In this document: positions 42,678 to 55,600 of the stretch, piece by piece
How positions within the stretch are numbered: the first letter of the stretch is position 1
How the letters are laid out: the number at the start of each line of letters is the position of its first letter
DNA from: Sphaeroforma sirkka
Lineage: Eukaryota > Opisthokonta > Ichthyosporea > Ichthyophonida
Direction of reading: 5' to 3'
Assembly (NCBI GenBank): GCA_001586965.3
Contig: LUCW03001630.1
Location: 35,001-99,000, forward strand
DNA length: 64,000 bases
Made by a program: the position numbers and the translations under genes
Notes under the pieces: model-generated
The model's input: the letters and a program-made list of their open reading frames with translations, nothing else
Database searches by the model: none
What the model was told of the DNA's origin: nothing

Positions 42678-45600
42678 TTAGAACTGTGCACGTTGGCGCT
42701 TACGTGTCCGTGTCTGCGAAGCTTTGTGGTAGGCCGCGATATCGTTGGCATCATCAAAAGCTTCTGCTGTTTCCCACGTTGGTTCGCCTTCTCGCCATCT
42801 CACCAGGTATTCTAATTTCCCCGTCTCATCATTCGTACGATGTGTGATAATATGGCGAAACTCAACCCCTCCTTCGGTCCATAAGTCTTCGTTAATTGGT
42901 GGGTCTGTGCGTCTATGCACTAAACGGAGGAGTTCCACCCGTACCGGTTTGGTCTTGAATTCTGGTGGGGCGGAACCATCCTTGTTCGCTAACTCGTAGC
43001 GTTGGCCGTGTCTAGCTTTGACTACATATGGTCCAAACAATGGCCGCATAGCCTTCGTTGTTCGGCCTTCTGATCGTACCATGACCACATCTCCTTCGTC
43101 GAAATGTACCAAGTCGTGAGCATGCAGGCGGTCAAATGTCGTCGTAAGCTTGCCTGTATACTTCTTGGTAATGTGGTGGAGGGTCGGCAATATAGTGTCC
43201 TGTAACTGGTCTAATCGTTGTGCCCAGGTGTCATTCGTCATTGGCTGAGAATCCGGTAACTCGTCCGTGAAATCGGCGAACGGAACATGGCGGCGGCCAA
43301 AGTACACGCTAAACGGTGCACTCTTATGGCGACGGATATCCGAAGGTTCTGGTATAGCATCGTAAACGGAAGGCGTTCGTCCCATCGAAGGGGAACTGCC
43401 TCACAGCATTGTCGAATAGAACGTGTAATCTCCTTGTGACGTCGTTCTGCCGCGCCCAGCACTTGGGGTCGATATGGTGGAGACACCTTATGTAGCATCC
43501 CCACTTCCTGGACCAGAAGCTCCACTAACTTGTTGGTGAACTCCTTCCCCATGTCTGTTTGGATTTTACGGGGAAACCATGTTCGCCCAAAAATCTCTAT
43601 GAGTGTCTGTGTCGTGGTTTCCTTTGTCTTGTCCGGTGTGGCTCGAAGGATAGAATAGCCTGTGGCGATGTCTAAGACGTGAAGAATATAATTGTTCTTG
43701 CGTCTGGACTCCAGTGGCATCGGGATGTAGTCCACTTGAATATGGTCCCACGGGTAGCGTGCATCGATGCTAATCATCGGGTGGAAACCTTTACGAAGTG
43801 TGTCCTGTCCCAAACATGTGCCACATTGCCGCTTAACTTCTGTGGCTAACTCAAGTGCCCCTGGCCAAATGTGACCGTTCTGACGAAGTTGTTGGACTGT
43901 GTCCGCCGCCCCATGATGTCCTTGTTCGTGTTGCGCTTGCGTGAGTTGCGTACGACGCTGTTTCTCCGCCGGACTCGCTTGTGCAAACGCCGGTTGACCC
44001 TCTGCATCTGCCAGTGCCACTGAGATTTCTCGCGCTGTGTCTAAGCACATGACATATTTTGTATGCTTTGGTTCTGCAAAACCAAGTCGCTGTGAAAACA
44101 GCGGGTCCAGTTTGAATCCATTGGGAGGACCCACCCGTGCTACTACGGTATGACCCCATGGTGTCTTCCCACATGCGTACTTAGCGTACTTGAGGAACGT
44201 GTGTGGTGTCCGTGGTACCAGCACCGGTTCTGTCTGCAATAACTGCTTGAACAGGTCGAACCATGGTGCTCTTGGTACCCATGGTAGACATACTGTGGCC
44301 CGTGCGCCGTCGGCTCGTATCTTGCGTAACATCCTGTGTATCTGTTCCCAAGGCGGGTTCATCCATCCATCGACTATCGACCAGTCGTGGGCAAACGCTC
44401 CTTCCCCATCATCCTTCGTCCAGAACCGAGGAAGCTGAGCGTTGGTTGGGTCCGCAAATACATCTATGTCATTCGGTCCAAAGTGTTGTTGCGCTTGTTC
44501 AAAGTAACTAGGGAATAACTGCCAGCCGTCTGTATACATTACTTCGAGTTCGTCCTGCTCCGCTGCTGTCCCTCGTGTACTCTACTTAACATGTCCGGGA
44601 GCACATTTGTCTCTCCTGGTATATGCGATATGGTAAAGTTGAATGGCGCGATGATATGATGCCATCTCTGAAGCATCGGATTAAGCTTGAGCTGTGTGTT
44701 CATATACACAAGGGCCTTGTGGTCCGTGAAGACCGCAAACCGTTGCCCATCCAAGTATTCCCTGAAATGTGTCAGTCCATATACCAATGCCAGTAACTCC
44801 TTCATAGGTGTGGCGTAGTTCTGTTGCGCATGGTTCAGAGTCTTACTAAAGAACATTAAGTAATGTTTCTTACCGTTGACCCATTGGAATAGCGCTCCCC
44901 TAAACCGTAATCGCTAGCGTCGGTTTCCAAGTTCAGAGGAATGCCGTCGACCGGAAAGTGTAACGCCACAGCATTCACCACTGCGTCCTTCATTGCCTGC
45001 CACGCCTGTGCATGTCTCTCCTCCCAACGATCACCTATCAACTCCTTTGGTTTGAGTTTGCAAAATTCGCGCAAGGGTGCAACCGTGTGCGCGAAATTAG
45101 GCAGATGTTCGTGGAGGTAATTTGCTAATCCCAACGCCGAGGCTATATCTTTGTATCGTTGTGGTGTGGGCCAGTCGATCAGCTTGGCCTGCTTTTCATG
45201 GTCAATGTCAATGCCTTGTGCCGATACTTTCTTTCCTAGGATCATGACTTCGGAGATAGCGAAGTGGCACTTGGCAGGGTTAAGCTTAAAACTGTGGTAT
45301 GTTAAGCGTTGTATCACCTTCTGCACCGTCCTAACGTGTTCGTCATAACCGTCACTGGCGATAACTATGTCATCGATATAGTGGTGAACCGGTAAGCCAT
45401 CAAGTATTGTACTCAAGGTACGTTGAAACTGCTGCGTGAGTACATGAAGACCGAACGGTGCTGATGTGAACGAGTACTGATAACGTTCGTGTGTAAAACT
45501 AAATAAGTATTGTGAGTCTGGATGGATGGGCAGCCTGTGGTATGCAGCCGATATGTCCAGCGTCGTGTAGTACTTCTTACTCTTGAGGCGAGATATGAGT

Positions 45601-46418
45601 TCGTTGACCTTGGGGATCAGGAACTGGTCACCAGGAATAAGCGCGTTAACGGCACGCATGTCTAAACACACGCGTACCTTCTTGACGTTGCCTTCCGCAT
45701 CGAATGTCGGTACCGCAAGGAGAGGAAGATTAACAGTCGTTGGTGTCGTTCGTTTCGTGATCACCAAATCCGTCAACCACTTCTTCACTTGTTCATCCAC
45801 ATAGGGGAGCCATCGATCGGATACGAAGTTACGCGCCGATCGCCGCATCTGCAACGCTTGTTCATGGGTTACTGGGATGGTTACCTCACTCCCTTCCAGA
45901 CGACAGCGCGCGTTGTCGGCAATTTTCGCATTGGCTTCCAAATCCTGTGCCAACCGTTCGCGTACATCGACGGGTTCCGTCGTGTTAGGTGCCTGTCGGC
46001 GTGGTATGGGTTCGAGGAGCTCTTCTAGTTCTGTGGGGTCTATTGGTGCAAGTGGCGATTGGATACCGCCTATGTATAGGCCCAAGCCTTTCAACATATC
46101 TTGCCCCACTATAACATCTATACCCGTCGGCAAGTTCATCAATTCTAATGAACCGTCGATAATTCTGGTACCGTACCTTATAGGTACCACTTCCGTCGTC
46201 CCCAGTCGAGGAGTTCGCACCGCCTTGTCAGCTAAATATATAAATGACCCAGGTGGTGCCGGAGTTATTGGTCGGCCAAGGAGGTCTGCGGATGTCTGTG
46301 AGATACAACTTCTATTTGCTCCCGTGTCTATCAAGGCTTTGAACGTACGTCCGTTGATTTGTACTTGAATATAGACTCGGTTGTCTGACGTCAGCAATGG
46401 GTCTTGTATTGCCATCAC
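42678..46418 (-). pseudogene. Element B Pol region with Dam-like domain and chromodomain
   Basis: Reading leftward: protease (ALIDTGANRSCISQ) near 46330; reverse transcriptase with VRVCLDMRAVNALIPGDQF, TLDISAAYHRLPIHPDS and the catalytic YIDDIVIASDG near 45370; RNase H (LETDASDYGLG) near 44915, with its C-terminal part to 44540; a Dam-like domain from 44510 to 44080 with IDVFADPTNAQLPRFW, GWMNPPW and ATVCLPWVPRAPWF; integrase with an HHCC head, DHIQVDYIP and YRPQVLGAAERR (43950-43400); and a chromodomain (HIITHRTNDETGKLEYLVRW, WETAEAFDD) at 42880-42690. Pol is broken by a small number of breaks. It is the best-preserved copy in the window. Confidence 0.92.
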
Positions 46419-46419
46419 T

Positions 46420-47396
46420 GGGCGCTTCTTTCTCGCCCCACTGACGTTGCTGTTGTTGGCGCAGGTTCGTACTTAATCGGTCCTGTCTATTCTTCACCGC
46501 CTGCTTACCTTGAGGATTCTGTCTGGCTAATACTTGTTCATGTGCGAACTCTTGAAAAGTTGGTGTGTTCTCACTGGCAGACAGAGTATCATCCTCCTCG
46601 GTTGAACTGTCCTCTGACCCTGGTGATTTGTACCCAAGTCCATAAAACGGACGCTCACAGCCTTGAATTCGGAAGGTAGGGTTGTCTTCGTCCTCTGGTA
46701 CTGCCTGTACCCGTTCGTGTGCGTCAGAAGAACTCTCCTTAGCGGCCGGCCCCTATTGTAGTTCGTCCGGCGTTTATGCGCTGTAACCTCTGTTCGTATT
46801 TTTTCAAAGAGAGACTGCTGTTGTGTCATCAGCTCCGTGAGTTTCTGAGCTGTCGATTGTTCCCGTGCCGTTTCCTTGTTGTTGGTACGGTTCCGGTGAC
46901 GCTTCCGCTTGTTAGGTGGGAGGCGTGGTGGGTCATTACTGGGAAATAAGGCCCCTGGAGTATCCCGAGACGAACGAGGGGACAGCCCTTCACTGGCTAC
47001 CTGTTCACCAATAAAAGTCTGACTACTGTCCGCACGCAGGTTGGGTACTTCCTTGGTCTCCCCTCGAATATGACATCCTCGTCAGATTGTGCAGGTCCAT
47101 TTTTTGTTTGCTGTTGGTGGCTGCTTGTCGTCCGCGGAAATAATGTGTGGAGCCCCAAGATGTGTCTGTTGTTGCCCCTCCAGTGCCTGACCTGAGTACG
47201 GAGCGGAGCGTTCCGTACAGGACTGACGACGTTTAGTTCCACGTCGGTCGATATCATCTTCCTTGCGGCGCTCAGGATTCAAGAGTTGCTGTCTACGACT
47301 TTGGCGGGGGTAGGACATGGTTGGTGAGTTGTTTGTCAATGGAGAACTAGAAATGTGTGCGAATGAACTGATAGAGTACTGAATATAAATATCCAT
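46420..47396 (-). pseudogene. Element B gag region
   Basis: The minus frames 47396-47082, 47257-46997 and 46829-46527 cover a Gln/Arg/Pro-rich, mostly basic protein typical of a retroelement gag, directly upstream of Pol. No CCHC knuckle is evident. The region is broken. Confidence 0.6.
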
Positions 47397-48595
47397 TTTC
47401 TATTAAATTTCATCCTTCAAACACATAACGTCTCGACATCGATCTCCGAGGAACTCGTGGGTTCCCTCGTGACTGTTTTATTTCCTACACTAACATAAGT
47501 AGTGTGGATAGTCTATATACTCTAACACTACCAGCTGTCTTACTCTTCATCCCACAATAACATATGGTTGAGTGCCTCATTAGTCGGAGCCACTTCTTGT
47601 TCTACTCCTCGCCAGCTCTTACTCCGGCCTAATGACGGCCTATTCGCAGGACCCTGTTGGGAACTTCCCTCATCGCTCCTCTTTTACTCTTCTTACCCGT
47701 GATGTCCTTGTCATGTGCTGTTGCGGTTGTTGGAATATGCTTCTTGATCTAAGAACGATTGCTCGTTATTGCACTCCTAAACTAAGCTGCCGTCAACCAC
47801 ACCTTCTGTGCATACTGTTGATCCTCTCCGTTGACCTGATTTTTCTGGAAGTTCTAGTGATTTGAGTGTGTTCGCATATCATTTTCACAATTTAACCTTG
47901 TATTTACTTGCATCGTTCGTGTTATGTGCGCTCCCACCCTTATATGCTCCTAATAACTCACAGGTGCTTACTTGTGTCTCTGTATGCTTCCTAATATCCC
48001 ATTCTGAAAACTTTTGTAAAATAATCTAGTATGCCGCTGATTCTTTGCGTCATCGTACTAACCGAGTCGGTACTAACCATGTACATCTCCCATCTCTATT
48101 ACCCTACTGTGGATCCTAAAGAACTTTCTTCTAACAACTTCTTAAATACAATTTAAGCTCATTAGCTTGCAATACGATTTGTACTTGTCTCACACTGAAA
48201 ACAACCTTCCTACCTGTACTCACACATGACTACTTATCTGTGGATTCTGACTGATTGTCTGATTTCGTCATTTGATCGTCGTGAGACTTTCCTTGTTGAC
48301 CCTGGTTAATGTTCTGCTTGATTGGAATGTTCGCTCTTCGGGTTCACTCGTATTAGTAGATTCTTTCTTCATCCTCGTCGTCCACACGTCGTTAATCCAA
48401 TCTAAATCGTTCAATTCAATCTAAATCGTTCGGATAATCTAAATCGTTCAATTTGATGCGACATTCTCTGTTCGCATTGTCTTTCAATTGTTTTACTTAT
48501 AACAAAAAAATATATGCCAGCTACTGACTAATTCATATTCTGTAGCTTTCTCTGTAATTACTAATAAACTAACAACTTCTATGGTAAGTTAAAAA

Positions 48596-48843
48596 TGTAG
48601 TAAGTATACGCGAGATAACTGTATCTCAACGTTCTCCCTCCTCAGGGAGGGGGACGTTGTTCATTTATTAGTAATTATAAACAGTAATCCTAAAATGACT
48701 GACTCTTAAATGAGTCATTAGTCATGTGCTGTAAAACCAGCAAAACCCTAAAACCCAGTTTATCAGATTATTCTGATAAACTGTAAAACTTGTAATAAAC
48801 CTAAACTAATCAAATAAATCTAAGTACTTGTATTCTGACCACA
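48596..48843 (-). repeat. 5' LTR of element B
   Basis: This is the partner of 41707-41954, with the same TG...CA ends and near-identity. To its right begins an unrelated repeat, the LTR-like copy C1. Confidence 0.93.
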
Positions 48844-48844
48844 T

Positions 48845-49230
48845 TGCTCAAATTACTCCCAAGAGTTGAGTTATCACTTAACTGACTTCCGAGAGCAGAT
48901 TAAACTTCTCAATCGATTCCCGAGAGTAGATGAAGCCTGTCAACCGCGACATTCTAATAATAGCTACGGTTCTATGTGAGTCACAACCTATGCGAAAAGG
49001 CATCATGTGATCATCATGAGATTTAGTTGCAGAAAAGTTGAAATAGAAAAGCATCGAAGTGTTAAAGTGTTCCGCATATGGTTTCTCATACTGACCATAC
49101 GAGTTTTTACCCTGGCCAGCCCAAGCGGCTGAACACTAGCACAAACACTTCAGGTATAAAACCAAAGGTGAAGTCAGAAATAAATATATACAATTGCACT
49201 TTATTTAAAGTCTACTACATTGTACTCTAA
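48845..49230 (+). repeat. LTR-like repeat C, copy 1
   Basis: It matches the reverse complement of 56045-56405 over about 370 bases. Shared words include GACTTCCGAGAGCAGATTAA, GGCATCATGTGATCA, CACAAACACTTCAGGTATAA and TTTATTTAAAGTCTACT. A third, shorter copy is at 63285-63450 in this orientation. It contains a TATA-like GGTATAAAACC and AATAAA-like words, as an LTR would. Confidence 0.8.
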
Positions 49231-50032
49231 CAATCCCAGTTGGGTAAAGGTGGCGAAAGATTTTTACCTGGCTCTGGGTCTATAATACCCTCAAGGTCGG
49301 GCGACTCATGGCCGGGCGTTAGAACAGGCGAATAATTAGCCTGGAGTTCTGGTGGTAGTGCCTCGTAAGGTATAGATACGCTGAACACATATGGGTCAAT
49401 TGCCACAGGTGCGGTGTTCAGATCCTTACGCTTTTCGGGCGTAATTGCCAGCCGACGTTCTGTCCACTTCTGTAGGGCTTCAGTAGTGCCCGGAGAAACA
49501 TGCTCGCGTAAGTGCTGTGTGTGTTTTCCTGATCCATACATTCGATCTACATGTTCCACAGTCATGCCTTTCATAAGGGCGGCTATCTGAGTCTTAAGAT
49601 CAGTATTTTCAGTAGCAAACTTACTTATGCGTGTTGGCTCAGTGGTCTCGGATGTAGATTCGGGTTTGCCACTTGAGCTTGCCTCCTCTTCTGGTTCCGA
49701 TATAGGTACCTTCTGCGATTTGTCGTTGTCCCCTATAATTGGAGACCTTTCTTTCTGAATTTCATCAGAAGAATTGGTTGGGACGTCTTGAGACGTGTCC
49801 CTTGTCTCACTTCTTGGTTTCGTTAATGTAAGCTTCGAAGTTGAGGCAATAGTTGACCCTCGGGCTCTATCCGTAGGGGTAGTCTCCTTAATCGGAGTGG
49901 CTACATAATGTCGGTGACAAGTGCTTCGGCTACGGTGCGGTTTAACGCATCGACAGCGCTAGCGGCTTTTCTCTCCATTTTCTTACGTTCGGCCTTGCGT
50001 TTCTTTACAGGGGTATTGTCTTTCTTGGTCAT
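49227..50032 (-). pseudogene. Gag-like region next to repeat C
   Basis: Minus-strand frames starting MTKKDNTPVKKRKAERKK give a basic N terminus, an acidic Ser/Glu/Thr-rich middle and a C-terminal part with RLAITPEKRKDLNTAP and IPYEALPPELQANYSP. The last codons touch repeat C. No zinc knuckle or enzymatic motif is seen. It resembles a retroelement gag in composition and setting, is broken, and I cannot place it in a family. Confidence 0.5.
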
Positions 50033-51070
50033 AATCTTAACTTATGACTTCAGTCTTATACTCTTAAGGAATTTCCGTGTTTAAATTTTTTGTGTGGTAG
50101 TTATCTACCTTTACGGTTAAGTAGTCTAAGTAGTTAATACCTTTGCTAACTTTAAAATGTGTTAGTTTCGGTCTATCAAGGCGATATTAACGTCTTAGAG
50201 TAATTAAACGCTTAGATTAAGTCTAAGCATATCAAAATTTAAAAGTAAATAAACGAAAGGAGTCTTTTAGTAAAGTTAGGTATGCCTCGTGAAAACAGCA
50301 ATACTCTGAGGGATTGTGAGGCTGAGACATTGCCTATATATAACTCTCTCAGTACTGTTTCCGCCGAAGGGATTTTATTCAGTGGTTCGTTGTCGCTCTA
50401 TTAGAAACTATGGTATGTTTCGTTGGAGCGAATCCGAGAGACTCATAAAATTCTATCTTTAGAAAGAAAAAAAAATACTCTTGATGTCCATAGTTATTGC
50501 TTTAGCCAATAACTTGCCATTTTTCAAGAACTATCGACTTAGCCTTCATCAGACTGGCACATCGGGTTGGCTTCACGGAGGATAAACTAAGCAGCGCTAA
50601 TAGTCCTTAGAAACCTATGTTCGATTGAGCCACCTCGCTACCGAAGTATTCAGATATAAATAGCTTTGGAAGGTAAATATAGTTCTATTAATAGAACTAG
50701 ACTAGTTCTTATATTTGGTATTTTTACTGGGGCCTTTTAATGGCCTTGTCCAAATATCTAATATGTGAAATGGAAATGGTATTAGTTAATAAAACCGTTA
50801 AAAACCATTTAAGGAAAACTGAGTTTATGTACTTTTAAGAGTACGTTTTACGTACTACTAAGAGTACGTTTATATTACAAGATTCTAATGCGGAGGCCCG
50901 GCTTTTACATATTCATATATTGAAAATATACCAATTGCGAACATACCAAAATGTAACACATAATAACAGGTGTCATACCTGTCGATCTCAAATTTACCGC
51001 AGGAATGATGGGAGAAGCATACTCTATAACCATCTATTCAAACTTCATGCAGTTTTGCAATCGTAAACAT
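50033..51070. other. AT-rich leader or LTR-like stretch, no genes
   Basis: About 1 kb right of the gag-like region, without coding signal. A short direct repeat AAGAGTACGTTT with ACGTACTAC between copies occurs near 50840-50870. It may hold the leader or LTR of the gag-like region, but no second copy is in the window to define it. Confidence 0.4.
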
Positions 51071-52600
51071 TTGGTTCAACGTCTGTTGTAAGTACCGATT
51101 TAAGTGTATTCACGCGTGATTTAAAATTTCGTACTTTCCTGTTGTTGGGAACATACTTTTGGCGTCATATCAAACATGAGGAAACATCCCAAGTCAGCTA
51201 TTTCGAGGGAATGTCATTCACATATTCGGTACTTTGATCCGTCTGTATGACTTGTGGGAAGCCATACCGTTGCCGCCGATTTGTTCATATTTGGTCGTAG
51301 TATGGCAAGTGATGAGTGTACATCGAGCCAGACTAGAATGTATTTGTTGCCTCTGTTCGAGTCTCTTGCAACTTATGCCAAGAAATGCGGCTGCTGTCGA
51401 TTGTAACGGGTGAAAGCAATTCTTGGGAATTTGTTCTTAAGACATGGTACACAACCTTCAATGTACTGGTTTACATGTTGTTTCTGGCGTGACCATGTGT
51501 GGTCATCTACTTGAATTTGTTTATGGTTTTTTCAACAGTGTAATGCCCAAATGTGTGTTACTGCGCTATTCTACTAGCTTGGTCATTGTATGTGACTGTG
51601 TCGAGCTCTGCCGACTCGTCCGCGGTTTGTACCGCCGAAATCCTTATTGCTCGGTGTGCTAGTTTCTGATCATAGTAAGGTGACTTTGTGCCTATATTGG
51701 CTACTAGAGTGACCCCCTACAGTGTCTTATCGCAAGCTGTTGTGCCTCCTTTCAGGAACGTGTTGTTCGTGTTTCCTAAGGATTTAGGGAACCACGTTGC
51801 ATTTGGGTAGTAGCGTACACATATTGTGATGCTAGTGGCATCCTCTATGACTTTATCAAGAGCGGCTAGTATTTTCTCCTAATGTGGATTCACCCATGCG
51901 TTTATTCCATCTACCCACTTTGAAATAGTACATTATGTTCTTTGGTGTAGAATTTTGCTGTGTGTGCATTGTGTGCTGCCGCGAACAAATCGATGGTGAA
52001 TTTCCCAGACCCCTGCGTTCTGCTTCTTTGTATAATCATGGATATAGTTCCTAGACTACAGCAGATACAGTATGGGCATGTTTGTTTCAAGGTCAGTGTA
52101 ACCTTGACCATTGTTTACGTTCTTGTTAGCTTCCTTCAACACAATTGATGTTCGTATTCGTACTATATCTCTGTTGTCTACGGAATTTAAGCCATCTGAG
52201 AAATAGAGTATATCTCTTCTGACACCGTCTATGATTTGAAATAAGCAGCCTTCTTCACTTATTGGGTCATTCATGATTTGAAACGGTGCGCCGTCCACCG
52301 AGTAAGCCAACGTTTCTGAACACGCGATAGCGTCTTTGAGTCCTTTCCATTTCTTGATTTGTTCAGGTGTCCGAAGATTTGCTATAATCTGCTTCATTTT
52401 CCCCTTCATGAGATCGCGGAAGTGTTTCGTTATGTGTGCGAACTGGTGTATGTGATACCGCATGCAGTTTATTAGTCCGACCGCTCGATGTAAGTCTCGT
52501 TCGGTTCTTCGCAGAGGCCAGTCAATCATGTGTTTTTGTCTTCTTGGATCGGTTTTGAGCCCTTGAGTTCTAACTTTGACGCCTATAATGTTGACTGTCT
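51070..52600 (-). pseudogene. Decayed Ty3/gypsy Pol fossil
   Basis: Reading leftward on the minus strand: the reverse transcriptase/RNase H connection (MIDWPLRRTERDLHRAVGL, then CLFQIIDGVRRDILYFSDG) at 52600-52060; remnants of the Dam-like domain at about 51960-51690 (containing NATWFPKS); and integrase core remnants at about 51400-51200 (GFPQVIQTDQSTEYVNDIP). The order matches elements A and B, but it is much older and has many breaks. Confidence 0.75.
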
Positions 52601-55600
52601 TGGTAGGCCGAGGGTATACCGTATTGTTGCCACTAGAGCTAGACAGATCCTAATTGTTTCCTTGGCTACTACTGGGGCATAGTTTTCATTGTAATCGACT
52701 CCCTGCTTTGCATTGAATGCTGCTACGTTCAGACGTGATTTGAGTCGTGTGACTTGTCCTAATTCATACAGGTTTGCCTTGAAGACCCAACGAGGGGGGA
52801 ATGATTTCTCTCGCAGTTTGCTGTCAACCAGAGTGAACGCCTTTCGATGTATCACCAAGCTCTCCATCTCCGAACGTGCTGATTCATCCCAATCGGCTGC
52901 GTTTGGCATCTCATATATGCCTTTGTATGTTTTCGGTTCCATTGCTGCAGTTGCTGAATCGACAGTGTGCGTAGTGTTAGGAGTTCGTCTCTTACGGCGG
53001 CTATCGTGATACCAATCGACATTATTATCATCTATCGCAAGGACCCACAGGATCGATGTTGTCCTTGCGTCTGCACTATCTGATGGTACGATAGCGGTTG
53101 TACATTTGTTGTCTTCCCAGACAAAGTATTCATCTTCGAATATATATACGTCTCGGCTTTGTATTATACGCTTGGTCAGAGGTGAGTGTATACGATACGA
53201 GTCCGGTGTTATGTCCAAGGGTTGCGCAAGAAGAATGCCATCCGGTGCTTTGTCGTCGAGTTTGCAGTCTGAATCACGGTTCTTGTATGCGATGTGACAC
53301 CCGAATGTTCTGAACATATCTATCGGAAATGTACATCCTGTACATTTCTCGTATGAGGATGGACTCTTCTCGTTAGTGGATATAGCATTGTATATGTTGG
53401 TAGTTTGAATCAGTGATTCAGCCCACACGATAGTCGGTAGACGTGCATACTTTAGTTGTACAAGCATTCTAGGGACCAGTGTACCATGCAGTCTCTCTAC
53501 TTTGCCATGGTATTGTGGCGTGACCGTAGGTGCGTACCTCGAGCAGTATCCCAAATACGTAAGCATGCGCCTCGTCACGTTTGCTGTAAACTGCGAGCAT
53601 CGATCCTTTTGTAAGATTTACTATTCATCGAAAGTGTGTAACATAGCATCCAGAACTGTTGTCGCTCTCAGATCATTGGCCATGCTAGAAAAATCGTCTA
53701 TGATTGATACAGAGTGGGTGTTGGATCCTATTGACGTTACGAACGGTCCTATTATGTCCATGAAGACTAACTCGAGAGGCTCTGTAGCAGGTGCGTGCTG
53801 TCGTTCCTTGTTTGTATTCTTGTTCTTCTTCTTAGAAATAGTGCATGCTTTGCATCATTCCTCCGGTTGCCTTATGTAGGGTAAATCTTTTGCGGCCAGT
53901 CTAAAATATCAAGATTAAATGAGATAACATATTGAGTTTTATTTTTATTTAAAATAATATAATACAAGTTCTTTTTCCAATATTTCCAAAGTGTTCTAAA
54001 TACACTTTGATGGCTCCATTAGCTTGGACCTATTTGAGACGATAGTAGATGTAGGATATTATAAACTAAATTTTATAATCTCTGAACTACTACTTACAGG
54101 ATTTGGTCTTCCCGCCAATCTCCAAAATCCAATGTCTTATTCTTTTTTTTACTTTTCTTCAGACGGAACTTTATTTATATTAGCTAATGTATTAACTTGA
54201 CTTACATTATCATGTCTATCTACAAATTAGGCATGTGGTCATGAACACTTAGCACTTCTAGTGAAAATTGTTTAATAAAGAATAGCTAGAGGTACGTCCT
54301 GTGTGATCGAGGATATTAAGGCTCTTACCAAGAGGCAGTGCCGATCATTCTTACACAAGCTACCACTCTGACTTCGATTGTATCTTAATTTATATTACAT
54401 AGTTTAAAACATAGAAATATCCATTGAAGTTTACAGGATGTAGCTGGGGTGCGCGAGCCTGTTGTGCCATGAAATCTGCTTGGCTTTCTCCAGCGATGGT
54501 TCCACTGTAGTCATAGCTATGTCGTCGATGTGCACACAGTATATTCTGTGCTTTTCATGTACTGTTATGGTTCCGAAGCTTGGTAGTAATGTACATCATG
54601 TTGTTGGTGAATTCAAATGAATAGTGTTGCGCTGAGAGTAGGCTGATGCTTAGTAGTGCAGTTTTGAATGTCATATCAATGAGTATGTCCCCCAAGTTTC
54701 CTAGCTGAGCCACATACTTCGGATAAATGATTGTACCATCAGCTACTTTGAGCGCATACCGGTCATTAATGCGCATGTTGCTGACGAGATGATGATTGTG
54801 GCACTTCTACGGAAGTATGTGTATGTTGGCACAACTATCGCAAGCTAGTCAGTATCCCCCTCTGGAATCTCTATCTGACTGGTCATTCACCTCTTTGTTG
54901 TTGTTGTAGGGTTGATTATGGAGAATGTAATTTGTCTGTTTGTAGGTGTCTGCCTTCATGAGCTTGGCGTCGATTGCTCTGGGATCGGTATGTTCTGTCA
55001 ATGTCTTGTGAACGTTGGGTATCTCGTGAATATCTACCATCGTCGTAGTCACGTCGATTGTACCTATCTACTCGGTAGTCTTGTCGGTCCTGATTATCGT
55101 AGCGGTCAAGGGTAGCTGTCTTTTCTGTTGTATTATTCCACACGAGTACGGTAGCCACGATTTGAATCAAGTCGGCGATGTTTGTCATTGTTCTTGGACT
55201 TAAATCTGTAGTCTCTTATGTCATGACGAGGACCTGATTATTCAATCCGTCGATCGTAACGTCAACGACCGTCGTGGTCACGACCCTGGTTATGTGGGCT
55301 ACCAGCAACGTATGATATGATTAGCGCTTGTAGCTTACGGCATTGCCCGATGGAATGTCTGCGATTATTGCAGAATGCACAATTTCCTGTCGATATCGCT
55401 GCATGTGTACCGTGCACAATGGTTGATGGGTCACTTTCATCTGGGTCCGATGCGATGAGATACGTGGTGAGCTCATCATACGACATGGCCATCATAGCGA
55501 GTATCTTCAACGTAATCTTAACGGTCTGACTATCGTCGTTTACAGCCTGTCGTAGAATAGCGCATATGCTGTTGTTAGACTTCGTACCTCCGGCGTTTTT

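Larger units (their letters stand above)
41707..48843 (-). mobile_element. Element B: young Ty3/gypsy chromodomain LTR retroelement
   Basis: It is 7.1 kb, minus strand, with 248-base LTRs at 41707-41954 and 48596-48843 that start TGTAGTAAG and end GACCACA. They differ at about two positions, so the insertion is recent. Next to the left (3') LTR is a run of C (G in the element's sense), the likely polypurine tract. About 1.2 kb of leader (47400-48595) precedes gag. Most of Pol is open over long stretches; the copy is broken by only a few breaks. No clear target duplication is visible. Confidence 0.93.

Noticed and set aside
42471-42815. 114-codon plus frame at the left end of element B
   Set aside because: It is a translation of the minisatellite running into the antisense of the chromodomain.
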